A DNA stretch of 64,000 bases from NCBI RefSeq assembly GCF_030408635.1, contig NZ_CP047198.1:620001-684000 (forward strand), in the 5' to 3' direction. This stretch comes from Corynebacterium coyleae (GTDB lineage: Bacteria > Actinomycetota > Actinomycetes > Mycobacteriales > Mycobacteriaceae). Positions 33,119-43,108 of this stretch are shown in pieces (position 1 is the first letter of the stretch; each line of letters begins with the position of its first letter). The position numbers and the translations under genes were made by a program. The notes below the pieces were generated by a model that made no database searches, was not told where the DNA came from, and saw nothing but the letters and a program-made list of their open reading frames with translations.

Positions 33119-33919
33119 ATGTCGAAGAGCCAGGCGCAGCGTAGCGTGTCGCGCAACCCCCGCACACGCCGACGCTCACCCGGTTGGGTGCCCGACCAAC
33201 ACGGCGCCTGGTTTATGGTCACTGTCCCCGCTATCACCGGCGTCATTCTGGCGCCGTCGTGGACTGCGATTCCTCTGTTGCTGACCTGGTGGCTCGGCTA
33301 TTTCACCTTTTTCGCCGGCAGCGTCTGGATCCGTTCGCGCTTCCGCGAACGCAACCGGCCCCCGGTCTTGGTCTACGGGTCGCTCGCGGCGGTCGCGGGT
33401 GTGACAACGCTGATCTTCGACTGGCGGCTTCTCATGTGGGTCCCGGCGTTCGCACCGTTGGTGGCCATAGCCGTATTCGAGGCATGGAAGCGGCGTCCGA
33501 GGTCGCTGTTGTCGGGTGTTTCCACTGTCGTAGCAGCCTGCCTCATCCTGCCGGTGGCCGCCTGGGCCGGGGGAGGCCTGGATGTGGAGGCGTGGGCCGC
33601 ATTTGCCGTGTACCTGGCGTACTTCGTCGGCACTGTGCCCTACGTGAAGACGCTCATCCGTGAACGCGGCTCCAGGCCCTGGTTCATCGGGTCGGTGAGC
33701 TATCACGTCGTCGTGCTTGTCGCTGCCGTCGTCGCCGTGCTCGTAACCGGCGGGCATCCTTTCCACCCAGCGATCATCGTCGTGGCCGTCGTGTTGCTCG
33801 CGCGGGCGACGCTGATGCCGATCACCGGCGCACGTCGTGAGAAGCCATGGACGCCGAAGATCGTCGGACTTCTGGACGCTGCCATCACAGTGCTGGTGGT
33901 CATCGTTGTGCTGCTCTAA
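33119..33919 (+). CDS. YwiC-like membrane protein
   Basis: 266 aa. A basic N-terminus precedes VPDQHGAWFMVTVPAITGVI, the HGAW hallmark of the YwiC family. About seven to eight transmembrane helices follow, with a conserved-looking VGTVPYVKTLIRERGSRPW loop in the middle. The family is found near respiratory nitrate or membrane-biogenesis genes in other bacteria; biochemical function is unknown. Monocistronic, in an AT-poor stretch similar to the ABC operon. Confidence 0.75.
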   Translation: MSKSQAQRSVSRNPRTRRRSPGWVPDQHGAWFMVTVPAITGVILAPSWTAIPLLLTWWLGYFTFFAGSVWIRSRFRERNRPPVLVYGSLAAVAGVTTLIFDWRLLMWVPAFAPLVAIAVFEAWKRRPRSLLSGVSTVVAACLILPVAAWAGGGLDVEAWAAFAVYLAYFVGTVPYVKTLIRERGSRPWFIGSVSYHVVVLVAAVVAVLVTGGHPFHPAIIVVAVVLLARATLMPITGARREKPWTPKIVGLLDAAITVLVVIVVLL

Positions 33920-33981
33920 GGCGCCTCATTCGCTGCCTCGTCACTTTGGCTGATTGAGATACAGCCCATGGCTTCCGCCGT

Positions 33982-34227
33982 ATGATGTGGTGCATGAACT
34001 GCCGGAATGTCCGTATCAACTCCGTCGCGGCGCTTATCCTGAGCCTGTTAGGGGCGGCGTTCTTTGCAGTAGGGCGGATTCTGTTTGGGGTGGGCGGATG
34101 GCTCGTGTTCTACTCCGTTCCAGCTGGGGTGATCGCCGCACTTGCGCTTCTTGCTTTGTGGTTTATCCCCGTACGCCACGTGAAGGACGACTACCCGTGC
34201 CTAGTCAAAGCCTGCCTTAATTTGTGA
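33982..34227 (+). CDS. Small two-helix membrane protein, hypothetical
   Basis: 81 aa with two hydrophobic helices (SVAALILSLLGAAFFAVGRI and GWLVFYSVPAGVIAALALLA). The start is at 33982 or 33994. No clear ribosome-binding site and no recognised family. The following 34228-34411 stretch holds no gene and carries the promoter region of the hsd operon. Confidence 0.45.
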   Translation: MMWCMNCRNVRINSVAALILSLLGAAFFAVGRILFGVGGWLVFYSVPAGVIAALALLALWFIPVRHVKDDYPCLVKACLNL

Positions 34228-34411
34228 TTTGCAGGAAGGTAAAGAGAAATGTGTTCACGCGTACAACGGGGGAGCGTGCAGGGGTTTGTTTGGCTAGCGG
34301 TACTGCGCTGCAAACCTCCCGCTCGTGCGGTGAAACACCAATATTTGTTGCCTGAAAATGAGTGATTCCTGTGGGACAATCAGGCGTCTACAGATTCATA
34401 AGGAAGCAACG

Positions 34412-36412
34412 ATGACTGACACCTCAGAGATCCTCGATTCGATCACGCCGAAGCAAACTGCCAAGGTCAATAGCCTCAATGCCGCCATTTGGCAGACTGC
34501 CGACGATTACCTCCGCTTGATCGTTCCGGCCGAGAATTACGGTGACTACATCATTCCGTTCACGGTGCTGCGCCGTCTCGAGGGGCGACTGGAATCGACG
34601 AAGAAAGACGTTCTGGATCTTGTTCACCGGGAGAACGTGAAGGGGACAGACCCATCGATTGTGAATCTCATGATCGAGAGCATGTTCAAGCTTCGCTTTT
34701 GGAACACCTCGGAACTCTCGCTTGAGCGCCTGGCTACCTCCGACGACACGTTGAAGGAAGGATTAGGTCAGTACCTCAGGGCGTTCTCTGCAAATATCCA
34801 AGAGATCTGGAAAGCGTTCGAGTTTGAGAAACTCATCGACTTCCTTGACCGCAATAACCAACTCTGGAATGTGGTGAACCACTTCGCGTCCATCGACATG
34901 TCTGACGAGGCGCTCCAGGATCAGACGATGGGCGACATCTTTGAAAACCTGATGTATCGCTCGTTTGCCCGAAAGGCGAAAGACGCTGGTGAGTTCTATA
35001 CCCCGCGCGATGCGATTCGCCTGATGACGTCCATCCTGTTCACCTCGGATGACGCGGAACTGGAAGAGGACGGCATCATCCGTTCCGTCTACGACCCCAC
35101 CGCCGGTACGTGCGGCATGCTCATTGCCGCACGTGATGCGCTCCGGGCTATCAACCCAGGTATTGACATCGTCGTTGCAGGACAAGAGCTCAAGGAATCT
35201 TCCTTCGCTATGGGCAAGTCTGACTTGCTCATGCAGGGGTTTAAAAATCCAGAAGTGTTGAAGTTTGGCAACTCTCTGACCAACGATCAGTTCGCCGATG
35301 AAACCTTTGACTACATCATGGCGAACCCGCCGTACGGCTCTTCCTGGAAGGCGTTCCAGAAGGACGTCAAAGCGCTCCAGGAGCAGGGCGATCCACGTTT
35401 TGCGGAGGGGCTACCCGCAGTCAGCGACGGGCAGATGTTGTTTTTGATGCATATTGCGCACAAACTCGCTGCCGCAGAAGGCGCAACGAAGGGTGGACGC
35501 GCCGCCGTAGTTACTAACGGCTCGCCACTGTTTACCGGAGATGCGGAAAGCGGTCCGGACAGCATCCGCAAGTACTTGATCGGTGCACAAGGCGGCGTTG
35601 AAGTGCTGGACGCGATCATCGCGCTGCCGAACGACATGTTCTACAACACCGGTATTGCCACTTACATCTGGATTCTTGATCGCAACAAGGAGCCACGTCG
35701 CCGTGGCAAGATCCAGTTCATTGATGCCACCGAGATTTGCGCACCGATGCGTAAGTCGATGGGTAATAAACGCGTCGAGTTCACGGAAGACAACATCCGC
35801 GAGATCACGAAGACCTACAAAGACTTCGAGGAAAACGATCGCTCCATCATCGTTACTGCCGATGATCTGACTTACCGCGATGTGCCGATGTTTAAGTTGG
35901 CGCACTACGCGGTGAGTGTCACGGATGAAACTGTGGCAGAAGCGATGAAGCACAAGTCCGCATTCCCGGAGCATGAAGCAGTCATCCGCGAAATGGAAGG
36001 CCGTGAGTACAACGATCTCCCGAAGGCGCTGAAGACTGCTGCTAAGGAACATGGTGTGAAGATGGGCGCTCCGTTGCTCAAGCACATCATGAAAGCGCTT
36101 GCCGTTGAAGATGAGAACGCACCAGCCTCTCTCGACGAGAAGGGCAATCCGGTCGTAGATGCATCGACCAAGGTGATCGAGCGTGTGCCGTACCTAGAGG
36201 ATGTTTCCGAGCATATGGAGCGTGAAGTGCTCCCGTTTGTCCCGGATATGCAGTGGGATGAGTCCTTGGCGAAGGTGGGGACAGAGTTGCCGTTGACGCG
36301 CCTGTTTTACAAGCCAGAGGAGTCTCGCTCCTTGGAGGAATTGGACGCAGATATTGCTGCGTCTCTGAACCGGATTTACGACCTGTTCAGGGAGGTGCGG
36401 GCCGATGACTGA
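34412..36412 (+). CDS. hsdM: Type I restriction-modification methyltransferase subunit HsdM
   Basis: 666 aa from ATG 34412, 8 nt behind AAGGA; an upstream in-frame ATG at 34358 lacks a ribosome-binding site. The N-terminal helical domain (LNAAIWQTADDYLRLIVPAE) is typical. Family landmarks are GEFYTPRD (193-200), SAM motif I YDPTAGTCGM (227-236) and catalytic motif IV NPPY (305-308), which indicates N6-adenine methylation. It forms the methylase with HsdS and the restriction enzyme with HsdR. hsdS starts 8 nt inside its end. Confidence 0.95.
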   Translation: MTDTSEILDSITPKQTAKVNSLNAAIWQTADDYLRLIVPAENYGDYIIPFTVLRRLEGRLESTKKDVLDLVHRENVKGTDPSIVNLMIESMFKLRFWNTSELSLERLATSDDTLKEGLGQYLRAFSANIQEIWKAFEFEKLIDFLDRNNQLWNVVNHFASIDMSDEALQDQTMGDIFENLMYRSFARKAKDAGEFYTPRDAIRLMTSILFTSDDAELEEDGIIRSVYDPTAGTCGMLIAARDALRAINPGIDIVVAGQELKESSFAMGKSDLLMQGFKNPEVLKFGNSLTNDQFADETFDYIMANPPYGSSWKAFQKDVKALQEQGDPRFAEGLPAVSDGQMLFLMHIAHKLAAAEGATKGGRAAVVTNGSPLFTGDAESGPDSIRKYLIGAQGGVEVLDAIIALPNDMFYNTGIATYIWILDRNKEPRRRGKIQFIDATEICAPMRKSMGNKRVEFTEDNIREITKTYKDFEENDRSIIVTADDLTYRDVPMFKLAHYAVSVTDETVAEAMKHKSAFPEHEAVIREMEGREYNDLPKALKTAAKEHGVKMGAPLLKHIMKALAVEDENAPASLDEKGNPVVDASTKVIERVPYLEDVSEHMEREVLPFVPDMQWDESLAKVGTELPLTRLFYKPEESRSLEELDADIAASLNRIYDLFREVRADD

Positions 36413-37535
36413 GTTCACCGATTACGTAAGAGCGTTTCTTGCTTTTGATTTCAGAAACGGGAAAGACTGGGCCGAGGTCGCTGATCCTGAAGGCCAGTAT
36501 CCAGTTTACGGGTCAGGCGGTGCGTTTGGGCATGCCAACCATTATCTGTACGACGGGGAAGCAGTACTTTTTGGGCGCAAGGGAACCCTGGACAGGCCTC
36601 TCTACGTTAATGAGAAGTTTTGGACTGTGGACACAATGTATTACGCGATACCTAAGAGTGGGTATGACGGAAAATTTCTCTATTACTGGGCGCAGACCAT
36701 CCCGTTTGACTTAATTTCCACACAGACTGCGATCCCCAGTATGACATCTTCGGACCTCGGGAGGCAGAGGGTTCCATACTTAGCTCTCGAAACCCAGCGC
36801 CGTATCGCTGACTATCTCGATAAGGAAATTAGCGAGATGGACGCGATGATCGATGAGTTTGAGGGACTAGTCAATTCACTCGGTATTAGAAAGCGTCTCT
36901 TGATTGACAGCATTTTTGATCAGAATGTGCCTAGACTTGCACTAAAATTTTTAGCCGACTTCGTCCCAGGATTTGCTTTTCCCTCGACGTCGTTCACTGA
37001 TGATCCGAATTGCACTTTCCTTTTTCGAGGTGTGAACCTCAAGCCTGGCATTATCGATCCAACAGACTCACTGTATTTCGATGGGTCGATAGAAGTTCCT
37101 GAGCGTTTCGTTCTTCGGGAAGGTGATGTCGTACTAGGGATGGATCGACCATTCATCAAGTCAGGTGTGCGTGTCGCTACTATCCCGCAGGAATTTGAGG
37201 GAAGTTACCTCGTGCAACGAGTTTTAAAGATTGAGGGGCGTACAGACGCTTATACCCGCTTGTTCACGTATGCTCTAAGTTCATCCCGTTTCATAGATCA
37301 CATCACACCAGATTTTACTGGTATCAGCGTGCCCCATTTAAGCGCTGATCAGGTCGGTAGTTTTTCTGTTCCGTTGCTTAGCGAGAGCGAAGCACAGCGA
37401 GTCGTGGATCGTTTGGACAGTGAATTCGAAAATACCAATTTCCTCATCGAGGAATCCACCAAACTCATCGAAAACCTCAAAGCACGCAAAACTGCGCTGA
37501 TCACTGAAGTCGTAACGGGGCGGAAAGAGGTCTAA
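36405..37535 (+). CDS. hsdS: Type I restriction-modification specificity subunit HsdS
   Basis: 376 aa. Two target-recognition domains (about residues 1-125 and 185-335) each precede a helical spacer: ETQRRIADYLDKEISEMDAM in the middle and SEAQRVVDRLDSEFENTNFL at the end. The duplicated arrangement means a bipartite DNA target. Base composition is visibly lower in GC than hsdM and hsdR, as usual for specificity genes shuffled by transfer. Both recognition domains look intact, so the system is probably functional. Confidence 0.92.
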   Translation: MTEFTDYVRAFLAFDFRNGKDWAEVADPEGQYPVYGSGGAFGHANHYLYDGEAVLFGRKGTLDRPLYVNEKFWTVDTMYYAIPKSGYDGKFLYYWAQTIPFDLISTQTAIPSMTSSDLGRQRVPYLALETQRRIADYLDKEISEMDAMIDEFEGLVNSLGIRKRLLIDSIFDQNVPRLALKFLADFVPGFAFPSTSFTDDPNCTFLFRGVNLKPGIIDPTDSLYFDGSIEVPERFVLREGDVVLGMDRPFIKSGVRVATIPQEFEGSYLVQRVLKIEGRTDAYTRLFTYALSSSRFIDHITPDFTGISVPHLSADQVGSFSVPLLSESEAQRVVDRLDSEFENTNFLIEESTKLIENLKARKTALITEVVTGRKEV

Positions 37536-37537
37536 TC

Positions 37538-40500
37538 ATGGTGAACCCGATTCTTGAAGAAGCGATGGAACTGACCATCTGCCGATCTCTCAACGGCCAA
37601 GGCTGGATTTGGAACCAGGGTGCCAACGACAAGGGGTTCGACCCCGAACTTGGACTGTTCCCCGAAGACGTACTCCACTGGCTGAAGACTCAGTATCCGG
37701 AGCAATACGAGCGGGCGATTCCTGAGACTGCGAACGACACGGAGCGAAAGTCTCGTGAGTACCGGCTGCTAAAGCGGCTGACTAAGGAGCTCGACTACAC
37801 GCCAATTCTTGATGGCATCACCAAGAAGGTCAACGGCGGACTTCTGGGCACGCTTCGAGATGGGTTCTCGTTCACGCAGACAGACCTCGGCACTGTGAAC
37901 TTCCCGGACATGGCGGGCTTCTACCCGTATGACCCGGCGAAGACGGATGTGATCGACAAGGCGAAGGAAAACCGCCTACGCGTGCTGCAGCAAGTCCACT
38001 TTGAAAAAGGTGGTTTTGGCGAGATTGACCTTGTGCTGCTGGTCAACGGCATCCCCGTGATCACGATGGAACTCAAGACTGACAACACACAGTCGATTGA
38101 TGATGCTGTCAAGCAGTACAAGTACGACCGCAAGCCGAACCGCTCCGAGCGCCCGCTGCTTAATCCCGGCCGCTGTCTCGTCCACTTCGCAGTGTCTTCT
38201 CGTGAAGTCATGATGACCACGGAACTCAACGGCACCGATACCGTCTTCCTCCCGTTCAACCAGGGAACCGAGGAAGGCCGCGCTGGCAATCCCGACAACC
38301 CCAACGGGTACAACGTTTCCTACCTGTGGGAGTGGGTGTGCTCGCCAGATCTGTTGCTACGCATCCTGAAGGATTACGCGCTGTGGGAGCCGTCCACGAA
38401 GGGAAACGAGGGGCGTCTGATCTTCCCGCGCTTCCACCAGTTGCGTTCAGTAGAGCGTGTCACCAGCGACGTCGCAACCAATGGCACCGGTCGGCGGTAC
38501 TTGATCCAGCACTCTGCGGGTTCTGGCAAGACGAAAACCATCGCATGGTTGGCACACCGTGCCAACAAGATGATCCATGAAGACGGTACGAAACTTTTCG
38601 ATTGCGTAATCGTCGTTACGGATCGCACCGTGCTGGATAAGAACGTCGCGGACGGACTTTCACTTCTGCAGGCCTCTGAAGGCATGGTCATCAACATCAC
38701 CAGCGATGACACGTCCAAGTCCGAGAAACTCAACCACTATCTCACCCAGGGCAAGCGCATTTTGTCCTGTACGCTGCAGACCTTCCCGGCACTGGCGCAA
38801 ACGATTGACCGTTCGCCGAAACTGCGGAACCGCCGCTGGCTCGTGATTATCGACGAAGCGCACTCGTCCCAACACGGCAAGGCATCGCGCACGCTGCTCG
38901 AGACATTGTCGGATACTCCCGACGAGCTTGCGGAAGCGGCAACGCGAGCGGCTGCGGATATTGAAGACGAAGAGATGCTCGATGGTGGGGCAGCGCTCAG
39001 CGAGCCTGCCGGTTCGACTCAATCTGGCGGGCTCACGCGTGCTGAAAAGGACCGTCTGCAGCAGCAGCGAGACTCGGCGGTCGCGCGGTCGTCGAACGTC
39101 ACGCTCGTTGCGTTGACCGCAACACCCAAGGCGAAGACGCTTGCCGTGTTTGGTGAGCCATCTCCGGACAATCCAGAGAAGTACGTGGCGTTTGACCTGT
39201 ACTCCATGGCGCAGGCGATCGACGAGAACTTCATTCTGGATGTGCTCCAGAACTACATCTCACTGTCGCTCTACGCCAAGATCGAAGACCAACTTGGCCG
39301 CGAAGACGACGTCATTCTTGGCGAGGCAAAATCCGCACTCAAGCACTTCGTTCGGTCCCACGAGAAGACGATTCACTCCAAGGCAGAAGTGGCCGTTGAG
39401 CACTTCAACAACAACGTGCGTTTCCTGCTCGGATCGACCGCGAAAGCAATGGTCGTTTGCGACGACCGCATGAGCGCATACACCTGGTTCCGGGCGGTTC
39501 AGGACGTGATCAAGTCCAACCCGAAGTACCACGGGCTCGAAGCGCTGGTGGCGTTCTCTGGTTCGCTTGACGTGTCCAAGGATGAGGACATCGAGGAGAT
39601 CGTTACGGAATCCTCCCTCAATAACGAGAACGCACCTGAGGGCCATCGTCGGATGGAAACGACGAAGATGTTCGACGGTGCGGCGTACAAGTTCCTCATC
39701 GTGGCCAACAAGTATCAGACCGGCTTTGACGAACCTCGCCTGTCAGCGATGTACGTGGATAAACCTCTGTCCGGTGTGATGGCGGTGCAGACCCTCTCGC
39801 GACTGAACAGGACGATGCCATCGAAGAATAAGACCAAGACCTTCGTCGTCGACTTCGTCAATGACCCCGAAACGATTCTTCACTCATTCCAGCCGTACTA
39901 CTCGCAGGCGTCTATCGACACCGAGGTAGACCCCGACGTACTTGCAGATCTTGCTCGCGTACTGGACACCTCCCAGTTCTACGACGTCGAGGAGATGGAA
40001 GCGATCGCCGACACGGTGATGGATCGCGACATCGATGTGAAGAAGAAAGACAGCCTGCTTCGAATTGGTATCGATCCGATCATTACCCGGTGGACCGAGT
40101 TCTACGGAGGTGCCTTGGTCTCCGGGGACAAAGACAACGAAGCAGTGGCCACAGATTTCCGTGCGAACCTGGTGAAGTACGTTCACGCGTGGGACTTCTT
40201 GAGCCAGTTCATCGACTTCCAAGACATCACTCTGCACAAGCGTGCAATCTTCGCTGACCTGCTCGCGCGCAACCTCAAGCTTGGCAAGAAAGCACGCGAG
40301 GAGGACTACGTCACCGGCGTCGAGGTAGTGAAGACCGCCGTCATGGGTGACGTTGAAACAGGCGTTGAGCTGAAACTCAACATCGAGGATTCGCGAGCCC
40401 CGCTCCCTGTTCCAGGGTTCGATGGTCGTGTCTCTACCGGTGGGGCAGGGGATCCGCTGCAAGGCGCATTCCGCGAAGCAGTAGAGCAAGTCAACGAGCT

Positions 40501-41074
40501 GTTCTCCGCTGCGGGCATCGACATGTCCAACTCGGCGAATACCCGCATGGTTCATGCCGTGTGGGAGGCGTTGGCTAACGACGAAGAAGTGGAAGCCCTT
40601 GCCACCAAGAACCCGCAGGAGGCGTTGGCAAAGTCACCGAAACTTCGCGACAAAGTGCTTTCCGCAATCTTGGGTGCCGATGCTGAGCACGAGCAGTTCA
40701 CTAACCTCATGCTCGGTGGCGAAGACGCGCTGAACGTTCTCACCGCTGCAATGTCCCGTCTTGCAGTTGCCGCAATGGAAGACAAGGCGCGCGGGATTGC
40801 TGTGCCGGACGACGCGCTCATCGGTGGTGCGGAAGAACCCCAGGATGAGTCGCCGGTTGAACGTCGTATCCAGGACCTTCTCGATGTAATGCTCATGCAC
40901 GCTGGTGCTTCTACTGTTGAGGAAGAACTCGCCCGCTCACTCGATGACGCACTTTCGAACCGTGGAACCTCCAACGTGTTCGAGGTGGTTCGCTCACAGT
41001 TCGTCGGGCACTCGTTGCCAGTTGACGGTGATCTGTACCAGGGTGTCGTGATGTACGCGGTGGAGCACTACTAA
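37538..41074 (+). CDS. hsdR: Type I restriction endonuclease subunit HsdR
   Basis: 1178 aa, start two nt after the hsdS stop. The N-terminal nuclease has GEIDLVLLVNGIPVITMELK (the D and ExK of the PD-D/ExK site, around residues 160-180). The SF2 translocase has Walker A HSAGSGKTKTI (about 330) and the DEAH box IIDEAHSSQ (about 441), then VALTATPKAKT, KFLIVANKYQTGFDEP and QTLSRLNRTM. The C-terminal helical region is acidic. ATP-driven translocation and cleavage away from the HsdS target are expected. It is slightly longer than common HsdR proteins. Confidence 0.95.
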   Translation: MVNPILEEAMELTICRSLNGQGWIWNQGANDKGFDPELGLFPEDVLHWLKTQYPEQYERAIPETANDTERKSREYRLLKRLTKELDYTPILDGITKKVNGGLLGTLRDGFSFTQTDLGTVNFPDMAGFYPYDPAKTDVIDKAKENRLRVLQQVHFEKGGFGEIDLVLLVNGIPVITMELKTDNTQSIDDAVKQYKYDRKPNRSERPLLNPGRCLVHFAVSSREVMMTTELNGTDTVFLPFNQGTEEGRAGNPDNPNGYNVSYLWEWVCSPDLLLRILKDYALWEPSTKGNEGRLIFPRFHQLRSVERVTSDVATNGTGRRYLIQHSAGSGKTKTIAWLAHRANKMIHEDGTKLFDCVIVVTDRTVLDKNVADGLSLLQASEGMVINITSDDTSKSEKLNHYLTQGKRILSCTLQTFPALAQTIDRSPKLRNRRWLVIIDEAHSSQHGKASRTLLETLSDTPDELAEAATRAAADIEDEEMLDGGAALSEPAGSTQSGGLTRAEKDRLQQQRDSAVARSSNVTLVALTATPKAKTLAVFGEPSPDNPEKYVAFDLYSMAQAIDENFILDVLQNYISLSLYAKIEDQLGREDDVILGEAKSALKHFVRSHEKTIHSKAEVAVEHFNNNVRFLLGSTAKAMVVCDDRMSAYTWFRAVQDVIKSNPKYHGLEALVAFSGSLDVSKDEDIEEIVTESSLNNENAPEGHRRMETTKMFDGAAYKFLIVANKYQTGFDEPRLSAMYVDKPLSGVMAVQTLSRLNRTMPSKNKTKTFVVDFVNDPETILHSFQPYYSQASIDTEVDPDVLADLARVLDTSQFYDVEEMEAIADTVMDRDIDVKKKDSLLRIGIDPIITRWTEFYGGALVSGDKDNEAVATDFRANLVKYVHAWDFLSQFIDFQDITLHKRAIFADLLARNLKLGKKAREEDYVTGVEVVKTAVMGDVETGVELKLNIEDSRAPLPVPGFDGRVSTGGAGDPLQGAFREAVEQVNELFSAAGIDMSNSANTRMVHAVWEALANDEEVEALATKNPQEALAKSPKLRDKVLSAILGADAEHEQFTNLMLGGEDALNVLTAAMSRLAVAAMEDKARGIAVPDDALIGGAEEPQDESPVERRIQDLLDVMLMHAGASTVEEELARSLDDALSNRGTSNVFEVVRSQFVGHSLPVDGDLYQGVVMYAVEHY

Positions 41075-41115
41075 GGGGCAAGGACGGGGCCGATATCTTC
41101 TGAAAAGAAAACTGA

Positions 41116-41651
41116 CTAGGCCAACTCCAGAGGAACATGTCCTACTTGGTGTCCGTTTGGGTCGAGGAGCCACCCATAGACCTTTTCCATGCGGTAAGCG
41201 ATCTCGTAGCTAACAATTTCAGCTGCGGGCGCTTCGCGCTCGATCCGCGTTAGCAAGCTGGTGATAAGCGGGGTATCGCGGATACCAAAAATAGCGACAA
41301 CGTTGTCTTTATTGAACACTTCTGCGCAGAATCGGGACTCGGCCCATTTGCCCATGCGGCGTACGAGCTCGTTTGCAGACTCGGGACTAGTGCGCAGGAT
41401 TACAACCAAAGAAAACTTATAGTCGAACTTTCGGCGAGCCACATCACACCGAAAGACGATCACTTGACTGTTGATAAGGAAATCTTTTGATCGTTGTACG
41501 AGATGCAACGGTGCTTCCACTTGTTTCGCTAGCTCACGAAGGGGTATCCGCGCATCACGCGTTAACACGGAGAAAACCCTCTTATCAAGGGCGCTTAGTT
41601 TGTGTCGTAATGCGCGTTTATTTTCAGTAGGAAGTACAAGGGCTTCTTTAT
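41116..41651 (-). pseudogene. Lrp/AsnC-family regulator, N-terminus removed by IS256
   Basis: The frame runs leftward from the IS256 boundary at 41651 to a stop at 41116. It contains an AsnC-type helix-turn-helix (LSALDKRVFSVLTRDARIPL then RELAKQVEAPLHLVQRSKD) and a RAM-like ligand-binding domain ending in VYGWLLDPNGHQVGHV. No start codon lies between the IS end and the HTH. Many actinobacterial regulators of this type carry two HTH/RAM units, so this may be the second half. It is probably non-functional. Confidence 0.65.
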
Positions 41652-42331
41652 GGTCAAGTCCCGTGTAGTGGTGTAGCCGTTTGTGCTTTCGGTGTCGATT
41701 CGGGGTAGTTGGTACCGCGAGTCCGCGTAGTTGGTACCGGTGTTCCACGTACCCGGTACTGCAAGGGGTTTTCTTTCATAGTTGATGTTGGCGACACCAC
41801 AATCCGGTGGTGTCGCGTCAACATCTACTTGGAAGGAGCCGGTCCTTGTGGCTAACTTCAAACAGATCATCGCGATGTGCCTTGACGGTGCAAGCTACGC
41901 GCAGATCACACACGCATTGGGATGTTCACGACGAGAAGTATCCCGCGCAAAGAAAGTCATCGCTGATGAGGCACTAACGCCAGAGCGTTTCCGCCAACTC
42001 CCACCGGGATGGTTCGATGATCGATTCAGCGACGGCCGGAGTAAGCGGACGATGTCCTACGACCAGCCTGATTTTCAAGCCCTTGCACGCAAGCTCCAAA
42101 GCAAAAAGCACGTGACCAGGCACAAGCTGTGGATGGACTACTTGTCGCAGCCGTGTCCGACGGACAAGACAAAGTACCAGTACTCCCAGTTTTGCAGTGG
42201 GCTCAATGAATTTCTCCGTGCTCATGATCTTGTCGAAGTCTGTTAGGACCACGGATTTAGTAACGCTGTGGTGAGTATCCAGTAACGCCCGGGTGAGTAT
42301 CGGGTAACACCCGGGCGTTGACTATGAGCCG

Positions 42332-43108
42332 CTACTGCGTATTGGCTTCGAGGCGCATGTTCGGGCCTTCCAGCGTGATGATCTCAGCGCCAACGACAAG
42401 CCGATTCAGTATCGACTCGGCGATGACAGCATCCGGGATGGACTTGTACCACTCATCGGGCGTGAACTGGGAGGTGACAATGGTTGATCCCCGGTGTTCA
42501 CGCTCAGCAAGAATGTTGAGCAGCTGGTGTGCTGTGGCAGCATCAATCGGCGTTGTTAAGAAGTCATCAAGCACGAGTACGTCTGCCAGGTGTAAGTCTT
42601 GAAGAAACTCCATGCGTGCTGTGTCATCATGGCGTAGCACCATTAGCTGGTTGGCCAGGGTGTCTGTGCGGAAGAAACGGGCAGAGTAGTCGTTTCTGCA
42701 CGCAGCGGTAAGGAGTGCTTGGGCCAGGTATGTTTTGCCGACGGATGATTTGCCGAGGATGACAATGCTTTGCGCTTTTTGACACCATTGGCAGTGAGCG
42801 AGTCTGGTGATTTGCTCTTTGTTGAGGTTGCGGCCGGGTGCGTAGGTGATGTCTTCGATACACGCATCGAGATTTGGCGATCGGGATGCTTTGAGTAATT
42901 TGTTGACTCGTCGTTCACGCTTGGCCGCGACTTCTTTATCGAGCGCGTAGAGCACTTTGTCAGAAAAGCTCCACGAGTCGAAGACAGGATCTGCTGCAAT
43001 ATCAATCACGGTTCGGCCAAAAGCCGTCATACGTAGATCGGTAAAGACAGGCAGGATCGATTCATCAAGAAAGCGCGCTGATGCTGATGCTGGTTGTGGC
43101 TGTGTCAT
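42332..43108 (-). CDS. istB: IstB ATPase of inner IS21
   Basis: 258 aa AAA+ helper of transposition. Walker A is LGKSSVGKTYLA and Walker B VLVLDDFLTTP; then TSQFTPDEWYKSIPDAVIAE and SILNRLV follow as in the IstB family. It overlaps istA by 4 nt (ATGA), so translation is coupled. It ends 91 nt from the element terminus. Intact. Confidence 0.9.
   Translation of the reverse strand: MTQPQPASASARFLDESILPVFTDLRMTAFGRTVIDIAADPVFDSWSFSDKVLYALDKEVAAKRERRVNKLLKASRSPNLDACIEDITYAPGRNLNKEQITRLAHCQWCQKAQSIVILGKSSVGKTYLAQALLTAACRNDYSARFFRTDTLANQLMVLRHDDTARMEFLQDLHLADVLVLDDFLTTPIDAATAHQLLNILAEREHRGSTIVTSQFTPDEWYKSIPDAVIAESILNRLVVGAEIITLEGPNMRLEANTQ

Noticed and set aside
34412-41074. BREX, DISARM or other composite defence system around the hsd genes
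   Set aside because: Only the three classical type I subunits are present, with no additional ATPase, phosphatase or nuclease genes in the operon.
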